A DNA stretch of 64,000 nt from Phylloscopus collybita (taxonomy: Eukaryota; Chordata; Aves; Passeriformes; Phylloscopidae): contig JAJNNQ010000027.1 in assembly GCA_027886175.1 (NCBI GenBank), forward strand, positions 5,160,001 through 5,224,000, given 5' to 3'. Under the pieces are notes generated by a model. The model worked only from the letters and a program-made list of their open reading frames with translations. It had not been told where the DNA came from and did no database searches. A program made the translations under genes and the position numbers. Below are positions 24,001 through 36,300 of the stretch, piece by piece; position 1 is the first letter of the stretch, and every line of letters begins with the position of its first letter.

Positions 24001-27000
24001 GGAGCCAGAGGATCAGGATGGAGGCAGCAGCTCCTCCTGGTCTCAGCTCCATCACGCTCCTCTCCTGCCCGTGCCTGTTTCCCCTCAGCAGGAGTCACAC
24101 TGTCCAGGGACAGGCCATTTCCCTTCCCTTCTGAGGCTGGGCTGGGTGCTTCAGGTGCTGATTGCTCAAGCCCAGGTGACACAGCTGCAAAGCTAAAGAT
24201 GAGCTGGATGGAGCAACACTGCTTCATCTGGATGGGTCCTGGCAGATGTAACAGTGACACCTGAGGATGCCACCAGCTCCACCAGGACACCCTGCTCCTC
24301 TGCCAGACATCACCCAAGGGAACCTGCCTGTGCCTGCAGCATCAGAGTGCAGCTCTGTCCTCTGCTCTGGCTGAGGGGGCCCTGCTCTTGCAGACCCTTG
24401 TTACAGGGACTGCTCACACTGATGACAGAGGTGTGGTACAGAGGTGCTGGGAACAGGTATCCAGGGAGTCAAAGGTACCTGATGGACAGCTCTGGAGTTC
24501 CTAGTAAGTCCACCTGGGAATCTCTGTGGCAATCTCATTGCAGGCCAGCAAGAGACACAAGGTCTGGGCAAGGAGCAGCGTGTCTGCTCTTCCACAGGTG
24601 CTCTGGAGAAAGTGGGAAGTGTGGCTGGAGTTGTATTACATGCTTATCTTAGACTCTGGCTTCAAATGATCTCCCAAATCAAAGATCCCTGCCTCCACAC
24701 CATCTCCTTTTCTTAGGGACATTATTGATCAAGGTACAGATTTCTGTGGTGGAGATGGATTTGGGGTTTGCCCCAGTGCCTGAGATCCCTGCAGAGCTGT
24801 TCCTGGGCTTGTTGCTTACAGAGAGACTTTGCTGGCCCAGCTTCCACTCCGTGTAAGTCACCTGCACATACTCTGCCAGATCCTTCATCTGTTCTTGGAT
24901 CACCATGTTCTGCAGATCTTCAGGGCTTTGCTATGAAGTTTTTTAGACACAAATCCCTTTTAGTACTTCAGATACTTGGAAATCTTGTATGAAAGACATC
25001 TGCTTAGTTTCTAAAGCAGATAGGATACTCATTAAAGGGATATTTCCCCTGATATCTCATGTGTGACCATTGGAGGAGGATGCTGGCCAGTCTGGCTGCC
25101 ACATCTCACCAGGATCCCACCATGGCACAGGCTGTGCCCCTCAAGCCCCACACCCCCTTGGGGACCTGGCCTTGGCTCCTGTCTGGGTACGAATGGTCTG
25201 GCCAGTGCTGAGAGATGAAAGCTCCCTGAGCAATCCCATGTTCAATATTTGATTGTGCTCCACTGCTTAGCCTTTTAATGTGGTTCTGCTTATTTTTACA
25301 GGTTTCCCAATCTGCCCCCTCCCCAGATTGTTTATATATTTGGAAAGCCTTCTGTTTAGTGCCTGTAATACCCCTGACGTTCTTTCTCTGCAGTGGTCTT
25401 CCCTCACCCTCTCCTCTGCTGAGACTTAACTGGGATTTGTTTCAATACTAATCTCTCAAATTGTTTATTAAACCACCTCCTGATTTATCTACGACAGATT
25501 TTTCTTGAAGTTATAAAATTTCAATCAAAATTCCTCCGGGCATTTCGCATTCCCTTCTTACGATCACTAAATCCTATTTGTTCTTGGCCTGACCCCCCCT
25601 TGGCTCCCAGCCCAGGGTTGGGGAGGTGGGAATGCACACTGCAAGCCAGTGGCTCCAATTGCCCCCCTGCCCCAGCAACCTCCAGACAAGAAGTCTTCTT
25701 GAGTTTCTCTGCTGAAACCATTTCTTCCTTTTCCACCTCCAGCAGCCAGCAAAGCTGCCATGCTAGCAAGAGGGAGTTCTCCTCGCTGTTCCATCCCCTG
25801 GCACCTAGTTCCAAGCCTGTAACAAGCTAAATAATTCCTCTTCCACCTTGGTGTTTACATTCTTCAGATACTTTCTGCTGCTTTTCATGTCCCGGCTCAT
25901 CTGGCCCTTTGCTGGGGGGGACCCAGCTCCTTTCATCTCCGCCCATGGAGCAGCCTCCCAGCCCTGGCTCCCTCCAGCACGCCCAGGTCAGCAGCAGCAG
26001 CACTGCCCAGTCTGCTTTCTCCCCCAAAACAGACTCATCCACCCAGCCCAGTCTTCCTAGGATGAGGTTGGCCCAAAGGGTGAGCTCGTTCCCTGTGCCT
26101 GAGTCCTGGTTATCCATCAATGCTCCTGGCTGTCTCACTTCTCTTGGCATAAATCAGGTGTAGATTGGGTCAGGCAGTGTTTTATATCCATCTGTTGCTC
26201 TACAGGGAACACAGCTGACCAAAATCATGGTTTGAGGGGCAGTCCCTGGATGCACATTGCAAAGCTTCATCCTCCCTGGCTCTACTGCTCTGTTCTATTT
26301 CCCACACCAACAGTGCAGCTTTTCCTACTGTCCAGGGCAGCTTCCAGACAGAGATGAGGACAAAAGATATTTCATCTGTCTGGAAAAAAATAGTTTGGTG
26401 CTCAGACCTTCAAACAGCTTTTGGGATCTATTTAAAAGGAAGGGAACCCTTTAATGGTTTGAATACCAAATAATGTCACATCAGGGCTTCAAATCCTTCC
26501 AAGGGCTTTATTCTTGATGCAATTTAATTATATACTTACTAGAGCAAAGGAATGACAAGTCAGTACTTGGAATAACACATCTATGCAGAGAAGAAAAGAC
26601 CCACATTTTTTTATTTTAATAGACAACTCTTTCCCCCAAACACAGTTACTCACCAAAGTTAGCCAAACTAAACAGTCCACCTACTATACACAGGGCACTT
26701 CAAAGGGAAAATTAAAAGAGACAAAACCGATATGAGAGGATGAGGAATTGCAGAGGGTCCTTATCAGGATCCCTTTCAGTGGATGTTCCCATGTTTTAGT
26801 GGAGAAAAAAAAAAAAAAAAAAAGAAAGAAAAAAAAGAAAAAAAGGCAACAACAACAAAAAAGACCCGGGAACGTGAGCCTCTGTGGCTGATAGAGGATT
26901 TTCCTCTGGCTAGACACAGAGTCTTTAAAAAAGCTGCGGCAGAGTGTGGGATCATTAAACACCTCCAGATTCCTTCCCCCCTGCCAATCACGGCATCAGC

Positions 27001-29840
27001 AACCGCCCTCTCCGTGGCGTCTGCTGATCCCACTTTGAAAACCTCCCCATTTATCACCGCTGGGAGAGATCCTGCTGAGACCGCTGGAGCCTGCTGCTTG
27101 TCAACAGGGCACCTTATCTTCTCCAAACATTTACTTAACCCTTTGTCTGGCAGGCCGGGAACAATGGGAGCTGGGGATCCCAATTCCAGCCCTGCCTCTG
27201 GCAGGAGCTGCCGGTCCCTGCCTGCTCACAGGCACTGGGATGGGCTGAGCCAAAGGAGGATGTTGGAGACCACCAGCCTCCAGCTCCATGGAAAAGGTTA
27301 CTTGCATCCTGGTAGAGCAGAGAATTATTTTTCAAGTGTTTTCTACCAGGGGCAGGTAGAAGGAGCTTTTCTAGCTCTAAGCAGGAAGTGAAACGCATCA
27401 TCAGAAATTCAAATAGTCCCCCAAAAATCAGCTACATCAGGCCAGAGTTGCTGCAACTCTGCTTGAAATGACACAACCTTCAGAAGAGGTAGTTCTTGCT
27501 GTGTACTGCTCAGAAGACAATATAATTTTACTCTAAACTCCTTGTCATTTTAAGTAGAAGATTCCAGATGTGTCTCCATTTAACAGCTTATTTCAAATCA
27601 GGTTTTCTTACAAAAGCTGGCACTTTTTCTTTTTGAGAACTTTCCTATGATGTAGTGAATGAACCAGACTTACAGGTTCCCAGTGGAGGTGGGTCTGACA
27701 CTTGCAAGAGGAAAATGAGATCTGAGCTCTTGACCTGCAGTACAACAGGAGAGAAGCCCACAGGCCAGATGTGCAGCAGCACTTACAGAGTCAGGCAGCA
27801 ATGATGAGGCCCCTGCTGCCAGCAAAGGAAGCCTGTGGGGGCACAGATGAGGAATTTTGGCATTTTGGCATGAAGGACCCCAAGGCTGCACATCCTCACT
27901 CAGTAACCAGCCTTCAGCAGCCCTGCAGCAGCTGATGGCAGGGACAGACACACAGGATGAGAACCCCTCAGGAGCCTGAGCACACGGAGATGAGCTCTCC
28001 CAGCTCAGCTCTCCCAGTTGTGAACAACCTGCAGCAGAGTGGCCCGGGCTGAGGACAGTAACAAATGGCTGTGTGTTTGAAGCTGAGCTTGAAGCCTTTG
28101 TGTTGTCGCTGTAACGCTTTGTGCCGTTATCTGTGACAAGAGCCGGGAGTTCACATCTTTATCTGGGCATAAAGACTCACAGATCACAGCAGTGTTTGAC
28201 AATATGACAGCCTTGGGAAATCTGGAATACAGAAGGAAACAAATAGCCCTTCCAGCAGAGCAGTGGTGGCAGACTGATGCTCCTTTCTCAATCCCAGTCT
28301 GGATTAGTAGGTTCTTTGAAGTGTTTTAATTATCTGCCTTTCATGTACTTGTCACCAACCATTCCAGAAGAGAAGTGAGCTTAGACATCTGCAGGCCATC
28401 CCTCCAGGACCAGGGACTGTGACCAGTCAGTAAGAAGCTGGCAACACAAGGCAGAGAGCTCTGGTCACCTTCAGAAGGGCACCAACATTTGTCCTTCAAA
28501 CATTGCCCACAGCAGAGCCATCAGTGGAGTTACTCCATGTCCTGAATTTAGGCAAGGGCCTAAATAGTTCTTAAACCAGTCCCTAAACTAGGAAGTCTGC
28601 TGTGGGCATTAGATTGGACAATATACATTGAATTTTTTCTAGTGAGAACTGGGTCCCCCTACACAAAGAGGAGCTCTATTCAGAGCTATTCAGTTCCTCA
28701 GAGAGCTCCACACTGGTCTCAGATCTACAGGAAATTTTAGTGATATTTTGTTATTTTCTGTCCCTTTTTTGGATAGTGGACGTGCCAGCTTACTCTGACT
28801 GATAACTCATTTTTTTTCTAAAGACCTGTGACTGAAAACTGTTGTTTTTTTCAGTGCTTTTCACCACCATGTGCTTGTTCTGCAATTTTGGACAAGGAAA
28901 ACACAAGTTCTGTACTGCTAAAATGGAGGCAAGGTTCCCTTGTCTTATGCCCTGGTGCTTAAGAGATATTGTGATAAGAGAGAGAAGCACATAGAATTAG
29001 GTCAAAGAAATGGTGTTATATTTGATTGAGAAGCAAGCATCCACTGTTACTCATTTGCTTAAAAAAAAAAAAAAATCAAGCCAAAAGGAATCCAAGGTGT
29101 AAGTGGCTCAGATAGCTTTGGATATAGAAGGCCTTTGGTGAAGAAGGAAAGCAGACTTTGGATGTAGCTTGTACAGCCCTTACCCTGGCAAGAGCTGTAG
29201 GAATGTGACATATATTTAGCCAGCATGCCTTGAACTTTAGAGGACACTGCTGTGCAACTCATCACTCCCATTCCCTCGTGTTTTTATTGAGGAAGGCTCC
29301 CAGAAATTGCCAGACATCTGATGTATTCCTCTGGGAGTGAAGATAGTCCTTCTGGCACGGAGGCACCTTTTGTTTTCACGGAGCGTTGCTGGACTGACTG
29401 CTGAAGTGGCTGTCACACTGAAACGGCCTGCTGTCCCCGAGCTGAGTGACATTCCTGTCCCCTTGGCAGCAGATGTGGTGTTTCTCTGTGGGGGAAGCTT
29501 TTGGAGCAAAGCCCTGCGTGCCTTGGCAGTGCCAGCCGGGGAGCTGGCGGGGATCACCCGACACCGCCCGCCCTGGCTCCGACCCACAGGGAGAACAGCG
29601 GGACCTGCAGCTCCTCCCAGTCCCCACCAGGACAGGGGGAATTGCATCCCTCTTGAGCAAAGAGACCACTGTCCAGAGGGATGAGTTATGGTGTCTCCTG
29701 TCTGACTTGGCACAGAGGGGATAGAGCAGTTCCACCTGTCCCATGCACAACCACAGCGCGCTGGTTTCAGCGCAGGCAGGGCTGGGTGGACGAAGGCAAC
29801 ACAGCTGCCTTTGTGTTGGGGAGGATGAAGTAGCCAGGCC
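21060..29840. other. Intergenic DNA, no supported gene
   Basis: No exon can be assigned. Simple A- or purine-rich runs lie at about 22521-22558 and 26803-26846. Paired GATA motifs occur near 23627-23705 and 28127-28164. A 75-codon minus-strand open frame at 24679-24906 looks more protein-like than its neighbours but is unassigned. A CpG-enriched patch is present at about 29365-29580. Confidence 0.5.
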
Positions 29841-29841
29841 C

Positions 29842-30362
29842 TGCAGAGATAATTTAATAGTAAAAGATTCTAAAAGTATGAAACCCACAAGAGGAATAGA
29901 ATTAAAAGCAAAGTTTGAACTGTAAGTTGCTGGACAGGAAGAAGGTGATTAGGCAGCTGAAAGGACTTGGCTGAGTGAATCAGTAACACCCCTGCCAAAA
30001 GGATGAATAAAAGGTTGGACCTTCTCAGGTATCAGGGATAAGGTGGGTTTCACAGGTTTTGGTCTGTAGAGTAGTATTGTAATGTTGTAGTTCCCATAGG
30101 CTGTATGTAGATTCTGTAGGTTTTGTATCTTAAGGTGATTGGTTAATGCTCATTAGAATATTCACGATAGAAAGGGTTAAAATGGAATGTAACGAGGAGC
30201 TCGGCCTCTTTGCGCGCCTTCTCTTGGACCCTCTTGCCCTCTTGGACTCTTTGCACTGGATCCCTGGACCCTTCCCCAGTCAGGCTGCCTCCCCACGACC
30301 AATAAAGCACGTGTTCCAAAGAGTATCCTGATCTTCAGATCATCTCTCTCGCCGGACAACCA
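29842..30362 (+). mobile_element. LTR-like segment of an endogenous retrovirus
   Basis: The segment has the layout of a retroviral LTR: an A-rich U3-like part, then TTGTATCTTAAGGTGATTGG and GGTTAAAATGGAATGTAAC, then a pyrimidine-rich part with repeated CTCTTGGACCCTCTTG-type phrases, an AATAAA signal at 30301-30306, and a short U5-like end (CTCTCTCGCCGGACAAC). No gag, pol or env remnant is seen beside it, so it would be a solo LTR. I could not find a convincing target-site duplication, so both ends are approximate and the family name is left open. Confidence 0.45.
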
Positions 30363-33300
30363 GCGTGCTTTCTAATACCTTTGCACTTTGAGTTACCACA
30401 CAGTAGACCCATCAGTGCAATTAAGACTCTAGCAGAAGCATTTAAAGATGTTTTCCTACACCCCACTACTGATGGGCAGGGATTGAACATTGGCAGACCC
30501 AGCAAGAGACAACCAGCCTGAAAACACATCCTATGTTCCTCTTTCAAGCACTGAACTGAATCAGTGTCTTTTCCCCCTAACCAGAGCTGTTTTGGTTTAG
30601 TTTAAGAGAGTAGGATGACTACCAGGAGTTAAAAACCATAGTACTGCTTTCTTCTGCAGCTTGCAAAGGTCAATTCTCATCATTTCAGAACAGACCTATC
30701 TGCATCAAGCCCACCAAGACAAGAACTGATTTTTGAGTTCCCCCTCTTCAGAGCCCTCTTGCCCCAGCCCTGCCCAGAGCAGTAGTGTTGCTCTGGTGGT
30801 GGCAATGCCAGGTAATGAGCTGGCTGCTGTGCAAGGATCACGGAGCCCACAGCAACTCACTGGGTCTGAGACATGAAGGAAGCTGGAAAAAGGGCATTGA
30901 GCCCATGAAACCTCAGTTAAGACACCATGGGCCTTTGCCAAACAGTAACTGGCTGCCACAGATCAGAAGATCAGCTGCAGTAAGTTACTACCCACCAGAG
31001 GTGACTTCCTCACTATCACACAGACACTCAGCTTGCCACAGCTGGGACAGGAGAACCAGTAAGAGCCCTAGGATTATGATCTACACATGAAAAAAACACC
31101 ACATTAATAATTTAATTTGATAGAAGATGGCTATAAAGCAACAGGAAACAACATGAGATACATCCAAAACTGTCATCAGGAGCCACGGGAAGGATTAGAA
31201 TAAGAATGATGGCTTGAAAGTGCTCAGCTGTTATCACAACAAAACTACTAAAGCAGCCAGGACTGCCTGCATCACCCCTGCAACCCCAGGCACAGGTAAA
31301 TAGCCACAGGTACAGCTCAAAATGTGAGCTTCCCTGGGCCTGTCCTGCCAAAGCTGAGCCCAGAAACCCTGGAAGTGCCCTGTCCTCATCAGCAGCTTGG
31401 GAAGAGGAAGAGGAACAGGAAGAGGGAGGTCAGACCCCATCACCATGAGGGGAGAAGATTTCAATCTGCTCCAACAATGAATGAAGCACCTCTGGAAGAA
31501 GCCAGGGTTACTTCAGACCCTGAAGCTGCATTCCTGAGACAACACACAATTTAACATGCTGCAGGGCACCCAGGCAGCAGCAGGTCTGTGGTTCTCACTC
31601 TCTCCCTTGTCCTGGGCTTGCTTGGCCTCTGAACCTCAAATGCTGCACACCAGGAGAGCAGCAAGCGCTCACATGGGGTAAATGTAACATCACTGAAGGC
31701 TGCTGCTTACCTGAGCCCACCTGGGACCAGCAGTGCCTTCATCTCCCTGCTCCAGCAGCACCCAAGCACCCAAATAACCTCCCTTATATATCCCAGCCCC
31801 TCCAGCCAGGGCTGGGGGATTTCCTGCTTGCATGCCCACCTCTCATTTGGGCCACACAACACTGATGGAGCATCCTTTGCTCCCTGTAGGGAAGCACAGA
31901 ATTAATATTTTATCCCTAACTAGCAATTTTTCATTCATTGCCACTTCTATGAAGTGAATCCAATCTACAGTGAATTTGTCTGGAGTGATAAAGAAGTAAT
32001 TTCAAGTTCCTACACTTCCATTGATTTAACATTTTTCCAAATAATCTTCCCAGTTCTTACATTGTTTCCCTACCTGTCATGGTCTTCTTTTAGACATAAT
32101 TTTGTTATCTATTACTTTAATCCCAAAATGGTGAGGGAGTGCTACATGGAAGAAAGAAAAAAAAAAAAATGGGAAATAGGCCCAGCAAATGGAGTTAAGG
32201 AGAGATAGAAAGGAGCCAGGATCTGTCAGCTCCCCGGGGCCCTGCAGGATGCCTGGGAATGACAGACAGCATTTTCCTCAGATGAGGCCAAACACATTTC
32301 TTGATAAACTAATTAAGCTAATGTGTTGAAACCATGTGAGTGTGACTCGGTGCTCACTCCTCTGGGCATGGCTGGGGCTGCTCCCAGGGCAGGAGGCAGC
32401 CCTGTGGGACCAAGCAAAGGGCAATTTGGGAGTGGGTCAGGACCACTGGATCCGCAGTGCCTGCTCCAGGGAAGCTCGGTGGGTGCCCATCTCTGGGACC
32501 ATTGTGTGGAGCAAGGTTCACTTCATGGGGTTTGTCTGATACCAGGTGGGGTGCTGAGGTGGACTGTGGCATGTCACTGTCCCCATTAGCTGGGATAGCC
32601 CATAAGAGCTCAGCCCCAACAGCAGATGTGGTGTTTTGTGGGTCACACTGGCAGCAGTATCAAGGGATGTGTTTCAGAGACCTTTGGGCAACAGCTCTGG
32701 GTAAAACCAGCTGCAGGTTTTATTGAATTACAGGTGCTGCTGGAGGTACTGGCAGGAGTGAAAGGGAAGATGATGGTTGTACCCTGGAGAGAAAGGAAGC
32801 CCAGTGCACCCATCAGGTGAGCTGGGAGGCAGCTGCTTTGGGGTACCCTGAGCTTGTTCTGTGTCCATCACTGCAGTGCTGTGCCTGCAGCCTTCCTCCT
32901 CTGCTCACACATGTGATCTGGGCCCTGACCATGGGATGCTTGTACCTTCAGACCTTCTCCTCTTTGATGACACAAGAAGCATCACTGTGCTCAGCTGGAT
33001 GCCCCCAGCATTCCCTGCCTTTGTATTTTTCCTTCAGCCCAAAATAGCGAGCAGGAGATCGGTGCCAGGGCAGCTGCTCCCTGCCTGGCCTGGGGACTCC
33101 CTTCCTCCACCCCCTTGGAGCCAGACCATCATCAGCAGCAAAATGAAATATTCCCATCCTACAAGCTTGCTCTCAGGATGAAGGATTACATCCTATCCTT
33201 CCTTCTCCTCCCTCTTGGTCCTCCACTGCCTTCCAAACATGACGTCGGGCCACGTGTATCCGGAGCAGCGTTCGCTCAGACATGACAACCTGGACTTGAC

Positions 33301-36300
33301 CCCTGAAGTTCTGGCTCCACTGAGTCTTCCTGGCCATTTCGGGAGCAGGAACCTCTGTCAGCACTGGTGATGGATGGGTTCAGTGGGAGAGAGGCCTTCA
33401 GACAAAAAGTCTCTCAAACACAGCGACAGGGAAAAATAAAATAGACCCTGAGCAGCAGCAGCTTGTGGAAAGCAGAGTTTGTGGTTCAGAGCTGAAAAGG
33501 GCTGATCCCCCTCAGAGACACCTGGTTGTCACCACCCTTTTCTTCAGCCCATAGTGTGCTTGTAGAGCTTTTTATCTTGCCAGCTATAGGTTGGCTTTCA
33601 GGCTTTCCCACTCTTCATCTTAACCACCAAGAGCTGGAAATAAAGCAAATAGCAGCAAATGTTTCTCTAGTGTGTCAAGAAACACTAGAGCTGTGGAGGA
33701 ACTGTCCAGGTGGAGGAACTGCCACCACAGACACAACACCTGCCCAAGGTCACAGCTCTGGTTACTCACAAATGAGTTGCCAGGAATGAAGATGGTCCAT
33801 GCGTATCTCCAAGTAATTGTGATCAGCCTGGCTTGACCAGCAGATGACTTTATTATGTCAGGCAGGGTCAGGACAAGTTCTGGATGGGATCCATCTCCTC
33901 AGAACTGTGCTATCTGCAAGGTGTCACTGAACTCAAGGTGATCTGGCATCCCTGCCCAGCACCCACCCCACACAGCCCTGCTTGGGGTTGGTGGCTTGCC
34001 CTGCAAAAATCCCTGGGGAGAGACAACCTGGTCTTGGAGACATCAATCTCTTGACTCCTCTGCAGTGTTGGGGAAGCCAGTGCAGCCAGAAGAGGAAATG
34101 AGGGCAGAGGAGAGAGGATCTGACCTTGTGTTTCTGCCTCCTTTTCCAGATTAAGCCATTTCCTTATAAGAGACACACACCCTGCAGTCCAAATATTAGC
34201 TGAGTTTCCATTTCAGGCAATGCCATCAGCAGCAAACCCAACCCCAGCATGCGCCTGTACCTGCTCTCCGTTGCATGACATTTTAACATTGAAACCCCAT
34301 TAATTGTTCAGACAAGTCTCTAATTTGTGTATCCAGGGCAGATGGCAAGGCCCTTCACAGCACCAGCAGCCTGAGCATTGGACTGGGGGAACATCAAAGC
34401 AGAGGGACGAGTCACAGCAACCCTTTGCTGCTGCCCTGACCCCACATGGACGTGAGCAGAGCAATTCTGCTTCTGGGGACAGCTGAATCCATGTCACTCC
34501 TTCTTCCACCACCAAAGCAGCAACGAGCAACCACATTGTGCAAACCATTTCCTTCAGCCAGGGGTTCAAGGCTGGGGACTAACCCTTTGGGAATATTGGC
34601 TGTGACCAAGGAATAGGGCTGGATGGTGACTGTGCATGCTCCAAACCCTTGCCCTTATTGCCCGTGCCCCTCATTCACCTGGTGCTTTATGATGGGCTTT
34701 GCCAACATACATGAAATTTAATTTCCGGTTATTAACCCACAAAAGGGTATTGCTGCTTTCTGAATTACACTGCTTCCAATTAGTGTTGCCCTTTGGTTTA
34801 TGGTATGTTGTTTTTCTGGAAAACCTTTGAACCAGGCTGTGCACCAGCTGAAGGGCATTCTGGGGCTGTTAATAAAGATTAACTCTTTGGAGCGAATACC
34901 TGCTCTGATTCACGGGGACTGCACCCTCACAAGGGAAGGGGATCTCAGGAAATTCTAGATGTCTCTTTGCTTTCCCTTCAATTTTCTCCATATATATTTT
35001 CATGCTTTCCACTTCCCATTTTCCTGCCTTGCTGAAGGCAGTGTCCTTCTCTCCCTTGTCACTGTAGGACGGTGATGACAAAGCAAGAATTTTCTTCAGA
35101 AGCTGGACATTCAGCCACTGCATTCCAGCTAGAAAAAGTCTTTGGGCTGGCTTTGTCTCATCCCTCTGTATGGAGAAGAAAAAAACTTGTGACAGCAAGA
35201 GGAGAGAAAGTGCTTATTGTCACTCAGGAACTGTGATGCACAAGTTTATTTGATGTCTTGCTCATTGTTGACTCTCACTGCTCACCTTTTCTCATGCAAC
35301 TGTGAAGTTTTATGCCTCAGAATCAGCGTTGGTATTTCTGCTTTCTTTAGTGTTTCTTATCATTTACTCACCTCCTTACCTTCAAACTACGAAATACAAA
35401 AAAAAAAGTGCCCTCAATGTATGTGTTTTCACTCTGACTCACATCTTATGTTTGTTATTACACTACACTTCTATTGTGCTGCAAAGGCTACAGTCTCCCA
35501 TGTTGATTTATTTTGTTCTTTCATTGGACCTTCCCCAGGCAAAATATTTAAAACCAAGGGAAAAAGAAGAAAATTTACCTTAGGAAATTTAGCTTTCATT
35601 GCTGACTTTCAGCCAAAGAGTTCTCTAGACTTCTTGCAGCTCCCCCAAGAGACAGATGGTTTGCAGTGTGGGTACTTGTGCTGTAGCTCCACAAGGCAAG
35701 TCTCATCTCTGAAAGCCTACTGCTGAGTTCTTGGAGTGCCAATGTGTGCAGAACTCCATCATCTCTAATCTCAAGCAAAAAAAGTGTTAATTAGAGTAAT
35801 TTGTGAAGAGGTTTGATGTTTAGAAAGACCAGATCCACATGGATTTCATTGCAGTTCAGGAGCATCTCACCCCTCAGATGCAAACCCAAGAGAAGATCTT
35901 TGTGCTGGACAGCCATGGATCAGTATAATCCTCATTCCTTATGGAAATGGGTGCTTCATTCTCTGTCTGTTTGAACACCTTGTTTAATCAGCTGCCCTGG
36001 AACAGTACTTCCCCTAAAATCTGGTCTGTAAAGCAACGAGCCCAAGATTCCCGAGCGGGAGATCCGTGGCAGTTCCCTCTTTTCCAGCGTGGCTGTATGT
36101 CTGCAAGGACGAGCAGCCAGCTGAATGACTCCAACCTTGGTGGGTCTGAGGACATTAATTGTGAAAAGCAGCTGGGGAACCATCAAAGTAATTGCTCTGG
36201 GCTGATATACGTGCTTCTAATGAGTCTCACTGGAGAGGGACTTATTCAGTGTCTGCGTTATTTACACAGGACAGCACTATCAGTAAAAGGCCTTATTATC

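Noticed and set aside
26783..27391. 202-codon plus frame beginning after an A run
   Set aside because: Its start lies in a purine homopolymer tract, the rest is low-similarity sequence and no splice logic supports it.
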